In this document: in pieces, positions 53,070 through 62,224 of the stretch
Layout: each line of letters begins with the position of its first letter
How positions within the stretch are numbered: the stretch's first letter is position 1
Origin: Salipaludibacillus keqinensis
Lineage (GTDB): Bacteria > Bacillota > Bacilli > Bacillales > Salisediminibacteriaceae
DNA: 64,000 nt
Direction of reading: 5' to 3'
NCBI RefSeq assembly: GCF_003226325.1
Contig: NZ_PDOD01000003.1
Span: forward strand, 496,001 to 560,000
The notes under the pieces: generated by a model
The model's database searches: none
Seen by the model: the letters and a program-made list of their open reading frames with translations, nothing else
Told to the model about the DNA's origin: nothing
Translations under genes and position numbers: made by a program

Positions 53070-54764
53070 ATGGATGAGAAAAAAGATTTGCGAATTAACA
53101 GTAAAGTAATAAGTGAAGGCGTGAACAGGATGCCAAACCGCTCGATGCTTCGAGCTGTTGGTTTTACTGATGAAGATTTTAAGAAACCGATGATCGGTAT
53201 TGCGAGCACATGGAGCGAGGTTACGCCATGTAATGTACATATTGATGAGTTAGCACGTCAAGCGAAAAGTGGAGCGACGGACGGCGGAGGCGCCCCGATG
53301 ATTTTCAATACGATCATGGTTGCAGACGGTATTGCAATGGGCCATGAAGGTATGAACTATTCGTTACCCAGTCGTGAAGTCATTGCGGACTCCATTGAGA
53401 CAGTAATGGGTGGGGAAGCCCTTGATGGAATGGTTGCAATCGGTGCTTGTGATAAAACAACACCAGGATGTCTAATTTCTATGGGACGATTAAACGTGCC
53501 TTCCGTTTATGTATACGGAGGAACGATTCAACCAGGGAAGTTAGATGGACGAGACATTGATATCGTATCTTCCTTTGAAGCGGTTGGACAGCATCAACAA
53601 GGAACCATTGATGATGAGCAACTTCATAAAGTAGAGTGCTCTGCTTGTCCTGGAGCTGGAGCATGCGGTGGAATGTACACAGCGAACACGATGGCAGCTG
53701 CTGTGGAAGCCCTTGGAATGAGTATTCCAGGTTCCTCATCAACACCAGCGATTGATGATTATAAAAATCAAGAATGTCGTCAAGCAGGTGATTTAGTCGT
53801 TCGACTTCTTGAAAAAGATATTCGTCCTCGTGACATCATGACAAAAGAAGCTTTTGAAAATGCGATTACGGTCGTCATGGCGCTTGGTGGATCTACGAAC
53901 GCATTTCTTCACTTATTAGCCATGGCACATTCAGCGGAAGTGGATTTAAGCCTTGACGATTTTGAACGAGTTCGTCAAGATGTTCCACACTTAGCTGATT
54001 TAAAGCCAAGCGGGAAGTATGTCATGCAAGATCTATTCGAAGTAGGTGGCGTTCCTGCTGTCATGAAACTTCTTCATGAACAAGGATTGTTGCACGGGGA
54101 CTGCATAACGGTGACAGGTAAAACGATTGCCGAAAACTTAGCAGAAGTGCCATCCTTAAAAGAAGGACAAGTCATCATCAAACCATTTGATGAACCAATC
54201 AAGCCAAACGGTCCTCTAGTGGTATTACGAGGAAATCTTGCTCCAGAAGGTGCCGTTGCTAAAATGTCTGGACAGAAAATCAGTCGTTTTGAAGGCGTTG
54301 CTAAAGTGTACGATAGCGAAGCGGAAGCAACGGTGGCAATTGAAGCGAGAGAAATTGTTGAAGGAGATGTTTTGGTTGTTCGTCATGTCGGTCCAAAAGG
54401 TGGACCAGGGATGCCAGAAATGCTTTCCATTACGGCAATGATTGTTGGTCAAGGACTTAATGGAAAAGTGGCTCTCATGACGGATGGTCGATTCTCAGGT
54501 GGATCTCATGGATTTGTTATTGGCCACGTTGCTCCAGAAGCATTTGTTGGAGGGCCAATCGGCTTACTTCAAAACGGAGATAAAGTGACAATCGATAGTG
54601 GTACGCAAGAAATCAATATGCATGTAAGTGAGGAGGAACTGGCTCGCAGAAAAGCGGAATGGAAGCAACCTGCTTTGAAATACAAGCGAGGTATTCTTGC
54701 TAAATACACCAAGCTAGTTGGATCATCAGCCAAAGGTGCGGTAACTGACGACGGTTTAGAATAG
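53070..54764 (+). CDS. ilvD: Dihydroxy-acid dehydratase
   Basis: 564 residues. Makes 2-keto acids for isoleucine, valine and pantothenate. Iron-sulfur cysteines in CDKTTPGC and [20 protein letters not shown]; dehydratase blocks [23 protein letters not shown] and [20 protein letters not shown]. It differs from the shorter-patterned IlvD of B. subtilis (e.g. [13 protein letters not shown]) and reads like the 2Fe-2S type found in plants and actinobacteria (inference). ATG 53070 after AAAGGATG. Not beside other ilv genes; a CodY box suggests isoleucine/GTP control. Confidence 0.94.
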   Translation: MDEKKDLRINSKVISEGVNRMPNRSMLRAVGFTDEDFKKPMIGIASTWSEVTPCNVHIDELARQAKSGATDGGGAPMIFNTIMVADGIAMGHEGMNYSLPSREVIADSIETVMGGEALDGMVAIGACDKTTPGCLISMGRLNVPSVYVYGGTIQPGKLDGRDIDIVSSFEAVGQHQQGTIDDEQLHKVECSACPGAGACGGMYTANTMAAAVEALGMSIPGSSSTPAIDDYKNQECRQAGDLVVRLLEKDIRPRDIMTKEAFENAITVVMALGGSTNAFLHLLAMAHSAEVDLSLDDFERVRQDVPHLADLKPSGKYVMQDLFEVGGVPAVMKLLHEQGLLHGDCITVTGKTIAENLAEVPSLKEGQVIIKPFDEPIKPNGPLVVLRGNLAPEGAVAKMSGQKISRFEGVAKVYDSEAEATVAIEAREIVEGDVLVVRHVGPKGGPGMPEMLSITAMIVGQGLNGKVALMTDGRFSGGSHGFVIGHVAPEAFVGGPIGLLQNGDKVTIDSGTQEINMHVSEEELARRKAEWKQPALKYKRGILAKYTKLVGSSAKGAVTDDGLE

Positions 54765-54855
54765 GTTGAAAGTAAGCGAAATAGAGACACATAGATAGTT
54801 TTTTAAAAGCAAACTAAACAAACGATTTTGTTCATGTTAAAATTGAGGAAGTGAT

Positions 54856-54885
54856 TTGACAAAAAAATCACTTTTATGCTACACT
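54856..54885 (+). promoter_or_regulatory. Promoter of the SAM-riboswitch transcript
   Basis: TTGACA (54856-54861), 18-bp spacer, TACACT (54880-54885) preceded by TGC, an extended -10. Confidence 0.7.
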
Positions 54886-54907
54886 TCTAAAAACTTAATA
54901 ATTTTCA

Positions 54908-55034
54908 CTTATCATGAGTGGTGGAGGGACTGGCCCTATGAAACCCGGCAACCCGTGAAGAAGAGAAACATTCTTTTTCGCAAGGTGCTAATTCCTGCAA
55001 AGGATTCATTACAATGGATGCTTTGGGAGATGAG
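54908..55034 (+). promoter_or_regulatory. SAM-I (S-box) riboswitch aptamer
   Basis: Standard core: GGTGGAGGGACTGGCCCTATG, then AAACCCGGCAACC, GGTGCTAATTCC and the closing P1 strand. P1 pairs CTTATC (54908-54913) with GATGAG (55029-55034). High SAM favours the terminator at 55077-55106, shutting off the downstream homoserine dehydrogenase gene. A 62-codon frame across it is a shadow. Confidence 0.95.
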
Positions 55035-55076
55035 GACGAGATGATTGACTATCCACAACCATTCATACTACTACCG

Positions 55077-55106
55077 CTCCCTTGCATTCTATGCAGGGGA
55101 GTTTTT
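55077..55106 (+). terminator. S-box expression-platform terminator
   Basis: CTCCCTTGCAT / ATGCAGGGGAG with a TCT loop and five T. Confidence 0.9.
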
Positions 55107-55194
55107 GGTTTAGTTAAGGTTCGTCCATCTATGTGATTCATTGTCTGTGAGTGAATGAAAGATTTAGCAAATAATTAGCGAGAGGAGAATATAA

Positions 55195-56490
55195 ATGATT
55201 AAAAAAGTAGGAATTATTGGATTTGGAACAGTGGGCAGTGGGGTATATGAAACGCTTTTGAACAAACGGACGAAAATAAACCAGTTGATCAATGGGGATT
55301 TCGTGGTTCCCGTAGTTCTTGTGAAAAACTTACATAAGACAAGAGACGTTCCAGAGGAAACAGAAGTGATCGACCAATTCGATCAACTAAGTTCTAGGTC
55401 AGATTTAGACGCAGTAATTGAGGCATCGCCGGATTCTTATACAGCTTATCCCTATGTCAAAACTCTATTGAAAAATGGAACTACTGTAGTGACTGCAAAT
55501 AAAGAATTGATGGCCAATCATGGAGAGGAATTGCTTCAATTGGCAGCTGAAAATCAATGTCGGTTGTTTTTCGAAGCGGCAGTCGCAGGAGGAATTCCAA
55601 TTTTGACAAGTATCCGCCACACATTGAAAACGAATGACATTGAGAAAATTGAAGGGATCGTTAATGGAACCTCTAATTTTATTTTAACGAAAATGCGGGA
55701 TGAAGGTGCGGCATTTAACCGAGCATTAAAAGAAGCACAAGAAAAAGGATATGCAGAGGCTATTCCTGATAAAGATATAGATGGATGGGATGCCTACTTC
55801 AAAACGGTGATTTTAAGTCACTGGATATTCGGTACCTCTCCGACCTGGCTTACTGATAAGCCATCAGGAATCAGAGGGATTGATGTTCGTGACCTTTTGT
55901 TAGCTAGTGAATTTAATGGGAGAATCAAACATGTTGCTTCCATAGAGAGAGATGAGACAAAGATAGAGGCGACTGTTCGTCCTAAATTAGTTCTAAGCGG
56001 ACATTCGCTTTATGGCGTTGAAGGAGTAAATAATGGGATTCATGTAAAAGGAAGCATTGTAGGTTCTCTTCTATTTCAAGGTGCGGGTGCTGGGAAGTTC
56101 CCAACAGCAAGTGCAGTAATAGAAGATTTAATTAACCATTGGACAGATACGAGCGAGGAAACGCCACTGTCAGGAATAGAGTTTGAACAAACAAGGTTGA
56201 ACATACAAAATGTACGAACCAACTTCGGCGCTCAAATTGAATCAAAAACGGACGCTTGGCTTGTAACAGGCAAACAGTTAGCCTTGCAACTGGAAAATCA
56301 AAACACGGTCACCTCTCTCACAAATATTAAAAAGCGAGATGGCAGGGAAGCGCTCCTGGTCAAAGGAAAAGAAACCGATGTGAAAGAAGTGATGACAGCC
56401 CTGAATGATTCTGTTTGGATCTACCCTGTTTGCGGAGAGGATACCGATTGGGATCAGATCCAGGCTGTAAATAACATTTCTGCATCTTAA
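55195..56490 (+). CDS. hom: Homoserine dehydrogenase under SAM control
   Basis: 431 residues. Reduces aspartate semialdehyde to homoserine. NAD(P) motif IGFGTVGSGVYE, TANKELMANHG, catalytic region EAAVAGGIPI, GIVNGTSNFIL and IDGWDAYFK with the catalytic Lys (canonical GxDAxxK). The last 90 residues do not read to me as a clear ACT domain. The SAM riboswitch upstream and lack of thrB/thrC suggest a copy serving methionine rather than threonine. GAGGAG before ATG 55195. A second, threonine-linked copy is likely elsewhere. Confidence 0.9.
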   Translation: MIKKVGIIGFGTVGSGVYETLLNKRTKINQLINGDFVVPVVLVKNLHKTRDVPEETEVIDQFDQLSSRSDLDAVIEASPDSYTAYPYVKTLLKNGTTVVTANKELMANHGEELLQLAAENQCRLFFEAAVAGGIPILTSIRHTLKTNDIEKIEGIVNGTSNFILTKMRDEGAAFNRALKEAQEKGYAEAIPDKDIDGWDAYFKTVILSHWIFGTSPTWLTDKPSGIRGIDVRDLLLASEFNGRIKHVASIERDETKIEATVRPKLVLSGHSLYGVEGVNNGIHVKGSIVGSLLFQGAGAGKFPTASAVIEDLINHWTDTSEETPLSGIEFEQTRLNIQNVRTNFGAQIESKTDAWLVTGKQLALQLENQNTVTSLTNIKKRDGREALLVKGKETDVKEVMTALNDSVWIYPVCGEDTDWDQIQAVNNISAS

Positions 56491-56800
56491 ATAAGTGATA
56501 ATGAAGATCGTTACAGCCGTTAAAGGTAGCAGAAACAGATGATATGGTTGAAGTAGTCCCTAACATTTTTTATCGGCACCAATAGTTTGACGGATTTTCA
56601 GTCATAAGCTGCATTTAAAAAGGCTTTTCAATAATAATAAAACGAAGAAGCATTCCCCTATACCAGGAGAATGCTTTTTTAAACCACTTTTTTTGTCAAA
56701 TTGAAAAAATTTTCTAACATTAACGGAATTATGTGGTATTCTATAAAGGCAGTAGTTGTATAGATTTTTACATAATTCGGGAAGATTAGAGGTGCTTTTC
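56491..56800 (+). other. hom-secY gap with terminator and weak promoter
   Basis: 310 bases without a gene. Holds the hom terminator (56647-56680) and a weak promoter-like pair TTAACG (56720-56725) and TATAAA (56742-56747) before secY. Confidence 0.4.
56647..56680 (+). terminator. Terminator after hom
   Basis: AAGCATTC / GAATGCTT with a loop of about 13 bases and TTTTTT. Confidence 0.85.
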
Positions 56801-58102
56801 ATGTTTCGGACTATCAAGAATATTTTTCAAGTCGGAGATTTACGCAATAAAATTTTGTTTACGCTATCATTATTAATTGTTTTTAGAATTGGGGCTCACA
56901 TTCCTGCACCAGGGGTCAACGCGGAAGCATTGAACTTCGATGGAATGGCTGCTCTTGGATTTTTAAACACCTTCGGGGGAGGGGCATTAGAAAACTTCTC
57001 CATTTTCGCCACAGGGATTATGCCTTATATCACCGCTTCTATCATTGTTCAGCTTTTACGGATGGATGTAGTCCCAAAGTTTGCTGAATGGGCCAAAGAA
57101 GGAGAATCGGGCCGTAAAAAGTTAGCACAAGTCACTCGCTATGGAACGATTGGTATTGCTTTCGTACAAGCCTTAGGGATGTCCTTTGGATTTAATAATA
57201 TCATGCCGGGGTTAGTTCCAAATCCATCAGTTATGACCTATTTCACTATAGCCCTTGTATTAACGGCAGGAACTGCTTTTCTTCTTTGGCTTGGTGAACA
57301 AATTACCGCTAAAGGAGTCGGAAACGGGATTTCGATCATGATTTTTGCAGGGATCGCTGCAGGAATCCCAAACGGTGTCAACCAACTTTATAGCTTGTAT
57401 TTGGCTGATGCTGGAGATCAGTTGTTTCTCAATATTGCTACAGTCATTCTGATTTTATTAGCTATTTTGCTTATTGTTATAGGGGTTATTTTTGTGCAAC
57501 AAGCTGTGCGTAAAGTACCTATTCAATATGCTAAGAAAATGGCATCTGGAGGGAGACCGGCTGGAGGACAGTCGTCACATATTCCTTTGAAAGTAAATAC
57601 TGCCGGGGTGATCCCAGTCATCTTCGCTATGTCTTTATTCATCTTTCCGCCGACGGTTGCGAATTTCTTTGGTGAAGGAAGTACAGTTGGGCGTTGGGTT
57701 GTCCAGACGTTTGATTATACAAACCCACTTGGAATGACTGTCTATGCCATTCTTATTATCGGCTTTGCTTATTTCTACACCTTTGTTCAGATGAATCCAG
57801 AGCAAATGGCTGATAATCTCCGGAAGCAAAACGGATTTATCCCGGGGATTCGCCCAGGGAAAACAACGGAACAATACATTACGAAAGTGTTGTATCGATT
57901 AACGTTTGTGGGTGCTCTATTTTTAGCCACTGTTGCATGCTTACCGCTTATAGCCGCTCAGTTTGCTGGATTGCCTCCGAGTGTTCAAATAGGAGGGACA
58001 GGATTACTCATTGTTGTGGGTGTTGCCTTAGACACGATGAAACGGATTGAAAGTCAACTAATTGATCGCAAGTATACCGGATTTTTAAGAAGAAGTTCAT
58101 AA
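56801..58102 (+). CDS. secY: Stand-alone SecY translocase subunit
   Basis: 433 residues with about ten membrane spans, the full SecY length. N-terminal MFRTIKNIFQVGDLRNKILFT, plug region, signature GIMPYITASIIVQLL, and the cytoplasmic loop PEQMADNLRKQNGFIPGIRPGK are all intact. AGAGGTG before ATG 56801. Housekeeping secY lies in the ribosomal spc operon between rplO and adk; here it is alone with its own terminator, so this is probably a second copy. Whether it is an accessory SecY2 with its own SecA2 or a stress-time spare cannot be told from the window. Confidence 0.88.
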   Translation: MFRTIKNIFQVGDLRNKILFTLSLLIVFRIGAHIPAPGVNAEALNFDGMAALGFLNTFGGGALENFSIFATGIMPYITASIIVQLLRMDVVPKFAEWAKEGESGRKKLAQVTRYGTIGIAFVQALGMSFGFNNIMPGLVPNPSVMTYFTIALVLTAGTAFLLWLGEQITAKGVGNGISIMIFAGIAAGIPNGVNQLYSLYLADAGDQLFLNIATVILILLAILLIVIGVIFVQQAVRKVPIQYAKKMASGGRPAGGQSSHIPLKVNTAGVIPVIFAMSLFIFPPTVANFFGEGSTVGRWVVQTFDYTNPLGMTVYAILIIGFAYFYTFVQMNPEQMADNLRKQNGFIPGIRPGKTTEQYITKVLYRLTFVGALFLATVACLPLIAAQFAGLPPSVQIGGTGLLIVVGVALDTMKRIESQLIDRKYTGFLRRSS

Positions 58103-58107
58103 TAAAT

Positions 58108-58147
58108 GAAGCTGACTCTCTACTTAAATGGAGAGTCAGCTTTTTTT
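58108..58147 (+). terminator. Terminator after secY
   Basis: GAAGCTGACTCTC with GAGAGTCAGC and following T-run of seven. Confidence 0.9.
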
Positions 58148-58163
58148 ATTAAATCAGAGGTAG

Positions 58164-58247
58164 CGCTACAAAAAGCAGAGTGAATGCCACAAATCAAGAA
58201 AGTACCGCCTCAAAAAGCAGAGAGCACGCCCTATTGAGTGTGCACGC
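58164..58247. repeat. 21-bp tandem array, CGCCTCAAAAAGCAGAG family
   Basis: Units start at 58164, 58185, 58206 and 58227, exact 21-bp steps: A (CGCTACAAAAAGCAGAG), B (TGCCACAAATCAAG), A (CGCCTCAAAAAGCAGAG), then a decayed fourth. Lies between the secY terminator and the end of a minus-strand gene. Confidence 0.8.
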
Positions 58248-58253
58248 TTTTAA

Positions 58254-58814
58254 CTAGTACACAAATGGCAGGAGACGAAAGCGTCGTTTGCACCAATACG
58301 GGTATATTTCACCGTATTTTATTTGTAATTGAAGTTCTTCTTCTTTCATGACTGGATGTAGAGCACTTCCTAGTAAAATGAATATTAAAGGAAAGGCCAA
58401 CCAATGGTGGCTAATGATGAATCCGCACCCTACGACGGTCAGAAAAATTCCTACATGGAAAGGGTGCCGATGGAAGCGATAAGGACCATGGCTCAATAGA
58501 GGAAATCCTTGAGAAGAAAGGGATCCTTCTCTCCTGTTAGCCTTAATTAGATGATAAGTCCACCCTCTTATCAGAGTACCATGAGTGATAAAAAGCAAGC
58601 CGACCATGTCCACTGTTTTAACCGCTGTGGGATCTAGACCTTTCAGCAAGTAGCATAAGAAAAGAGAAAGAATAAATGCTATTACAACAAATATTTGTTG
58701 CCTCTTGTTTATCTTCGAACGCTCCTTTCGATTATCTTTTCTTTTCATATAATACAGCCATTCTATGATCACACTTATACCTGCAATGAGGACAATATAG
58801 TTAGAGTAGTTCAT
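58254..58814 (-). CDS. ICMT-like membrane methyltransferase (paralogue 2)
   Basis: 186 residues, five membrane segments and the family C-terminal pattern GPYRFHRHPFHVGIFLTVVG, then EEELQLQIKYGEIYPYWCKRRFRLLPFVY. Similar length and layout to the protein at 20.3-20.9 kb (MAIIDIL...), which guided the choice of ATG 58814 although its Shine-Dalgarno is poor; an upstream TTG at 58862 would add 16 residues. Substrate unknown. A distinctive basic segment (KRKDNRKERSKINKRQ) follows the first span. Its downstream end runs into the 21-bp array. Confidence 0.75.
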   Translation of the reverse strand: MNYSNYIVLIAGISVIIEWLYYMKRKDNRKERSKINKRQQIFVVIAFILSLFLCYLLKGLDPTAVKTVDMVGLLFITHGTLIRGWTYHLIKANRREGSLSSQGFPLLSHGPYRFHRHPFHVGIFLTVVGCGFIISHHWLAFPLIFILLGSALHPVMKEEELQLQIKYGEIYPYWCKRRFRLLPFVY

Positions 58815-58861
58815 GAGATTAGTTTTGACTAAACAAGCCGGAAATAGTCTACTTAAAAACA

Positions 58862-58886
58862 AGAAAAAACTGGGGAAGACCCCAGC
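58862..58886 (-). terminator. Terminator of the coat-protein genes
   Basis: CTGGGG / CCCCAG; on the minus strand followed by TTTTTTCTT. Confidence 0.8.
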
Positions 58887-58896
58887 TAAGTAGTTA

Positions 58897-59238
58897 TTAT
58901 GAGTATGGAAACTGATTCGTGTAACCTTGAAATTGTTGATAAGATTGATTTATTTTTTGAGCATCACATGCTTCAAAGCTGTACCAGCCTTTTTCAAACA
59001 TCAGGTTAAACAAATCACGTTGACATTGCTGAGATTCATTGCATATCCCTTGAACATCTTGATAAAGGGCTTGATGGCTGGCTTCATTTAAAGCTGTTGA
59101 ATATGAACTAGTCATATATTTTTCCGTAGCTAGCATATCGTTAAGGTAATCCCGGTCAGACATTTGCGGTGTTTCTGGCACTTGTGTTTTTGGATTTGCG
59201 ATGGTCGATTGGTTTTGCTGCTGATTTTGTTGATCCAT
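58897..59238 (-). CDS. CotF-like spore coat protein
   Basis: 113 residues. CotF family helical domain: DRDYLNDMLATEKYMTSSYSTALNEASHQALYQDVQGI with the paired helices that follow and aromatic Q/Y-rich C-terminus (YQQFQGYTNQFPYS). A low-complexity Gln-rich N-terminus. Probably a sporulation-time coat component in the mother cell. GGAGAAATGC with AAAGGAG before ATG 59238. Second gene of a two-gene unit. Confidence 0.85.
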   Translation of the reverse strand: MDQQNQQQNQSTIANPKTQVPETPQMSDRDYLNDMLATEKYMTSSYSTALNEASHQALYQDVQGICNESQQCQRDLFNLMFEKGWYSFEACDAQKINQSYQQFQGYTNQFPYS

Positions 59239-59261
59239 TTAGCATTTCTCCTTTCATACAT

Positions 59262-59525
59262 TTATTGAAGAGTAGATGTTCCTTGTTGTCCTGCAGTTTG
59301 CAGATGTTGAAGCAGTTTCTGATAATGTGCGTAATGCATTTTTCCGGCCTGATCCAAAGCTTGTGATATATCCTGGTCCGAACATTGTTCAGCAAATGCA
59401 TGGGCTTTTTTCATGGCCAAAAGATTCCACGAAAGCATATCATTAATATAAAGATGATCCTTGTTAGTAATGACATTTGGCGGTTGTGACATAGGCTGAC
59501 CTTGATTCATCGGTTGTTGTTGCAC
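59262..59525 (-). CDS. CotF-related spore coat protein
   Basis: 87 residues. Gln/Pro/Met-rich start (MQQQPMNQGQPMSQPP) and a helical pair with KDHLYINDMLSWNLLAMKKAHAFAEQ, comparable to the neighbour's DRDYLNDMLATEKYM segment. GTG start at 59525 eight bases after GGAGG. Twenty-three bases separate it from the next coat gene, so the two are co-transcribed. Confidence 0.82.
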   Translation of the reverse strand: MQQQPMNQGQPMSQPPNVITNKDHLYINDMLSWNLLAMKKAHAFAEQCSDQDISQALDQAGKMHYAHYQKLLQHLQTAGQQGTSTLQ

Positions 59526-59689
59526 AAAGCATCCCTCCTTTTAAATTATTTGTTGCAAAAAAACCTTCGCTAATAGTTTTAGCCATTAGCCGAAATCTAT
59601 GCGTCATTCATGAACGAAGAATGTTTAAAGCTTTAGAAAAAAAATCGAGGGTGAAATAATAAAAAAAATAAAATTTTCTGTCAATACTA

Positions 59690-59718
59690 TTGCTAAAATG
59701 GTAAAAATTTAATATAGT
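59690..59718 (+). promoter_or_regulatory. Sigma-A promoter of fadNAE
   Basis: TTGCTA (59690-59695), 17-bp spacer, TATAGT (59713-59718); the start would be near 59725, upstream of the FadR palindrome. Confidence 0.55.
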
Positions 59719-59773
59719 AATAGATGTAGATATTTCGTGACAAAAATCGCGCAAAAATTTTTTGCTCAAAAAA

Positions 59774-59791
59774 TGAATGAGTATTCATTCA
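59774..59791. promoter_or_regulatory. FadR operator
   Basis: Near-perfect palindrome TGAATGAGTATTCATTCA, matching the Bacillus FadR consensus TGAATGAMTANTCATTCA. It lies about 12 bases before the fadN ribosome-binding site. FadR leaves it when bound to long-chain acyl-CoA. Confidence 0.85.
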
Positions 59792-59813
59792 AATAGGGAG
59801 AAGGAGGTACTTC

Positions 59814-62201
59814 ATGACTAAGAAAATCAGTAAAGTTGCTGTTTTAGGCTCAGGAATTATGGGTTCTGGAATTGCGGCTCATCTAGCAAATATCGGTATT
59901 CCGACACTATTACTGGATATTGTTCCTAGAGAACTGACAGAGGGTGAAAAGAAAAAAGGGCTTACTCTTGAAGATAAGGCTGTAAGAAACCGAATGGCTG
60001 CAGAATCCATCCAAAAATTAAAAAAGCAAAAACCTGCACCTCTTGCTAAAAAGGATAATGTAGATCTAATTGAAGCTGGAAATATGGAAGACGATATGAA
60101 ACGCCTATCTGAAGTAGATTGGGTAGTGGAGGTCGTTGTAGAGAACCTCGATATTAAAAAGAAAGTATTTGCTCGAGTAGATGAATACAGAAAGCCTGGA
60201 TCGATTGTTAGTTCAAACACTTCAGGTATTTCTATTGAAGCGATGGCTGAAGGAAGATCTGAAGATTTCAGGACACATTTCCTTGGAACACACTTTTTCA
60301 ATCCACCCAGATATTTAAAATTGTTAGAGATTATCCCTACAAAAGATACGTCAGAAGAAGTATTTAAGTTTATGCGTCAATTTGGCGAAGATACCCTTGG
60401 TAAGGGCGTTGTAGAGGCGAAAGATACGCCAAACTTTATTGCGAACCGAATAGGTACTTACGGCTTACTTGTCACTGTTCGTGAAATGGTTGAACGAGGA
60501 TATTCCGTCGGTGAAGTAGATTCTGTCACAGGCCCTGCATTAGGAAGACCGAAGAGCGCTACTTTCAGAACTCTTGATGTGGTCGGGTTAGACACGTTCC
60601 TACATGTTGCTAAAAATGTTTACGATCAAGTGGAAGGCGATGAGAAACAAGTATTTGATCCTCCCGCTTTCATGAAAGAGATGGCTGAAAATAAAATGCT
60701 CGGAAGTAAAACGGGCAAAGGATTCTATTATAAGAAAAAAGGCGAAAAAGGCAGTGAAATTCTCGAGTTAGATTTCAATACGATGGAGTATGTTGAGCGT
60801 AAGAAATTAAAAGCCCCATCGGTTCAGCAGAGCAAACAGGCCAAAGGAAAATCAGCAAAATTGAAAGCGCTTATATATGCTGATGATCGTGCAGGAGAAC
60901 TTGTATGGAATGTTTTGAAACCGACTCTGTTATACGCTGCTGAAAAGTGTTATGAAGTGTCAGATTCTATCCGGGATATCGACCAAGCTATGAAGTGGGG
61001 CTTCGGATGGGAATTAGGTCCATTTGAAACATGGGATGCCATTGGGGTTGAAAAATCTGTCCAGCGAATGAAAGAAGAAGGAGAAACCGTTCCTACTTGG
61101 GTAGAAGAAATGTTGGAAAAAGGTTTCACAAGTTTCTACAAAGACTTTGACGACTATTATCACCAAGGTGAATATAAGAAAGCGAATCTGAACCCTAAAG
61201 TCATTCATATAAAATCCTTGAAAGAAAATGACAAGGTTATTATGAAAAATACGGGTGCATCTCTTATCGATTTAGGAGACGATATTGCATGTCTTGAGTT
61301 CACTTCTCCAAATAATTCCATCGGACTTGATGTTATGCAAATGATTAATAAGTCTGTAGATGAAGTAGACAAAAATTACAAAGGACTTGTGATCAATAAC
61401 CAAGGGAAAAACTTCTGTGTTGGGGCGAACTTGATGATGATCTTAATGGAAGCGCAAGATATGAACTTCCCTGAGATCGACCTCGTCGTTCGACAATTCC
61501 AGAATTCCATGGCGAAGATTCGCTATTCATCAAAACCTGTTGTGGCAGCACCGTTTGCAATGACACTTGGTGGAGGAACAGAAATTTGTCTGCCATCTGC
61601 TAGTATTCAAGCTTCTATGGAAACGTATATGGGTCTTGTAGAAGTTGGTGTAGGTTTGATCCCTGGTGGAGGTGGAAACAAAGAGCTTTACCTTCGTCAA
61701 ATCGAACGTCTTCCAGAAGGCGCACAACTTGATCACCAGGCAATTGCCAACCAAGTTTTCGAAACAATTGCTATGGCTAAAGTGGGAACAAGCGCCCAAG
61801 AAGCTGAACAACTTGGCTTCATCAGACCAGAGGATGGCATTAGTATCAATGGAGACCATTTATTGCACGATGCGAAGCATAAAGCACTTCATTTAGCTAA
61901 TCAAGGTTATCAGCCTCCTAAACGAGAGAAAATTCCTGTTGTAGGTGAAACTGGATACGGAACAATGCTTCTAGGAGCGAAGACAATGCAGTTCGGAGGC
62001 TATATTTCAGAACACGATCTTAAGATTGCTGAAAAATTAGCTTTTGTGCTAGCAGGTGGGCGTGTAGCTAAAGGTTCAAAAGTGGATGAGCAATATTTAT
62101 TGGATCTAGAGCGGGAAGCATTTTTAAGTCTAGTTGGAGAACCGAAAACGCAACAGCGAATGCAGCATATGCTGACGAAAGGCAAGCCATTACGTAATTA
62201 A
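59814..62201 (+). CDS. fadN: 3-hydroxyacyl-CoA dehydrogenase / enoyl-CoA hydratase FadN
   Basis: 795 residues. N-terminal NAD-binding dehydrogenase (GSGIMGSGIAAHLAN, about 1-320), second dehydrogenase C domain (about 345-440), and an enoyl-CoA hydratase/crotonase domain (about 485-690; AMTLGGGTEICLPSA oxyanion region). Order is dehydrogenase first, the reverse of E. coli FadB. Hydrates and oxidises enoyl-CoA in beta-oxidation. GAAGGAGGT before ATG 59814. First gene of fadNAE behind a FadR site. Confidence 0.96.
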   Translation: MTKKISKVAVLGSGIMGSGIAAHLANIGIPTLLLDIVPRELTEGEKKKGLTLEDKAVRNRMAAESIQKLKKQKPAPLAKKDNVDLIEAGNMEDDMKRLSEVDWVVEVVVENLDIKKKVFARVDEYRKPGSIVSSNTSGISIEAMAEGRSEDFRTHFLGTHFFNPPRYLKLLEIIPTKDTSEEVFKFMRQFGEDTLGKGVVEAKDTPNFIANRIGTYGLLVTVREMVERGYSVGEVDSVTGPALGRPKSATFRTLDVVGLDTFLHVAKNVYDQVEGDEKQVFDPPAFMKEMAENKMLGSKTGKGFYYKKKGEKGSEILELDFNTMEYVERKKLKAPSVQQSKQAKGKSAKLKALIYADDRAGELVWNVLKPTLLYAAEKCYEVSDSIRDIDQAMKWGFGWELGPFETWDAIGVEKSVQRMKEEGETVPTWVEEMLEKGFTSFYKDFDDYYHQGEYKKANLNPKVIHIKSLKENDKVIMKNTGASLIDLGDDIACLEFTSPNNSIGLDVMQMINKSVDEVDKNYKGLVINNQGKNFCVGANLMMILMEAQDMNFPEIDLVVRQFQNSMAKIRYSSKPVVAAPFAMTLGGGTEICLPSASIQASMETYMGLVEVGVGLIPGGGGNKELYLRQIERLPEGAQLDHQAIANQVFETIAMAKVGTSAQEAEQLGFIRPEDGISINGDHLLHDAKHKALHLANQGYQPPKREKIPVVGETGYGTMLLGAKTMQFGGYISEHDLKIAEKLAFVLAGGRVAKGSKVDEQYLLDLEREAFLSLVGEPKTQQRMQHMLTKGKPLRN

Positions 62202-62224
62202 TTCGACTAAAGGAGGGGAATTTC

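Noticed and set aside
54856-55044. 62-codon open frame starting MTKKSLLCYTS
   Set aside because: It lies entirely over the SAM riboswitch and its promoter; the RNA explains the conservation.
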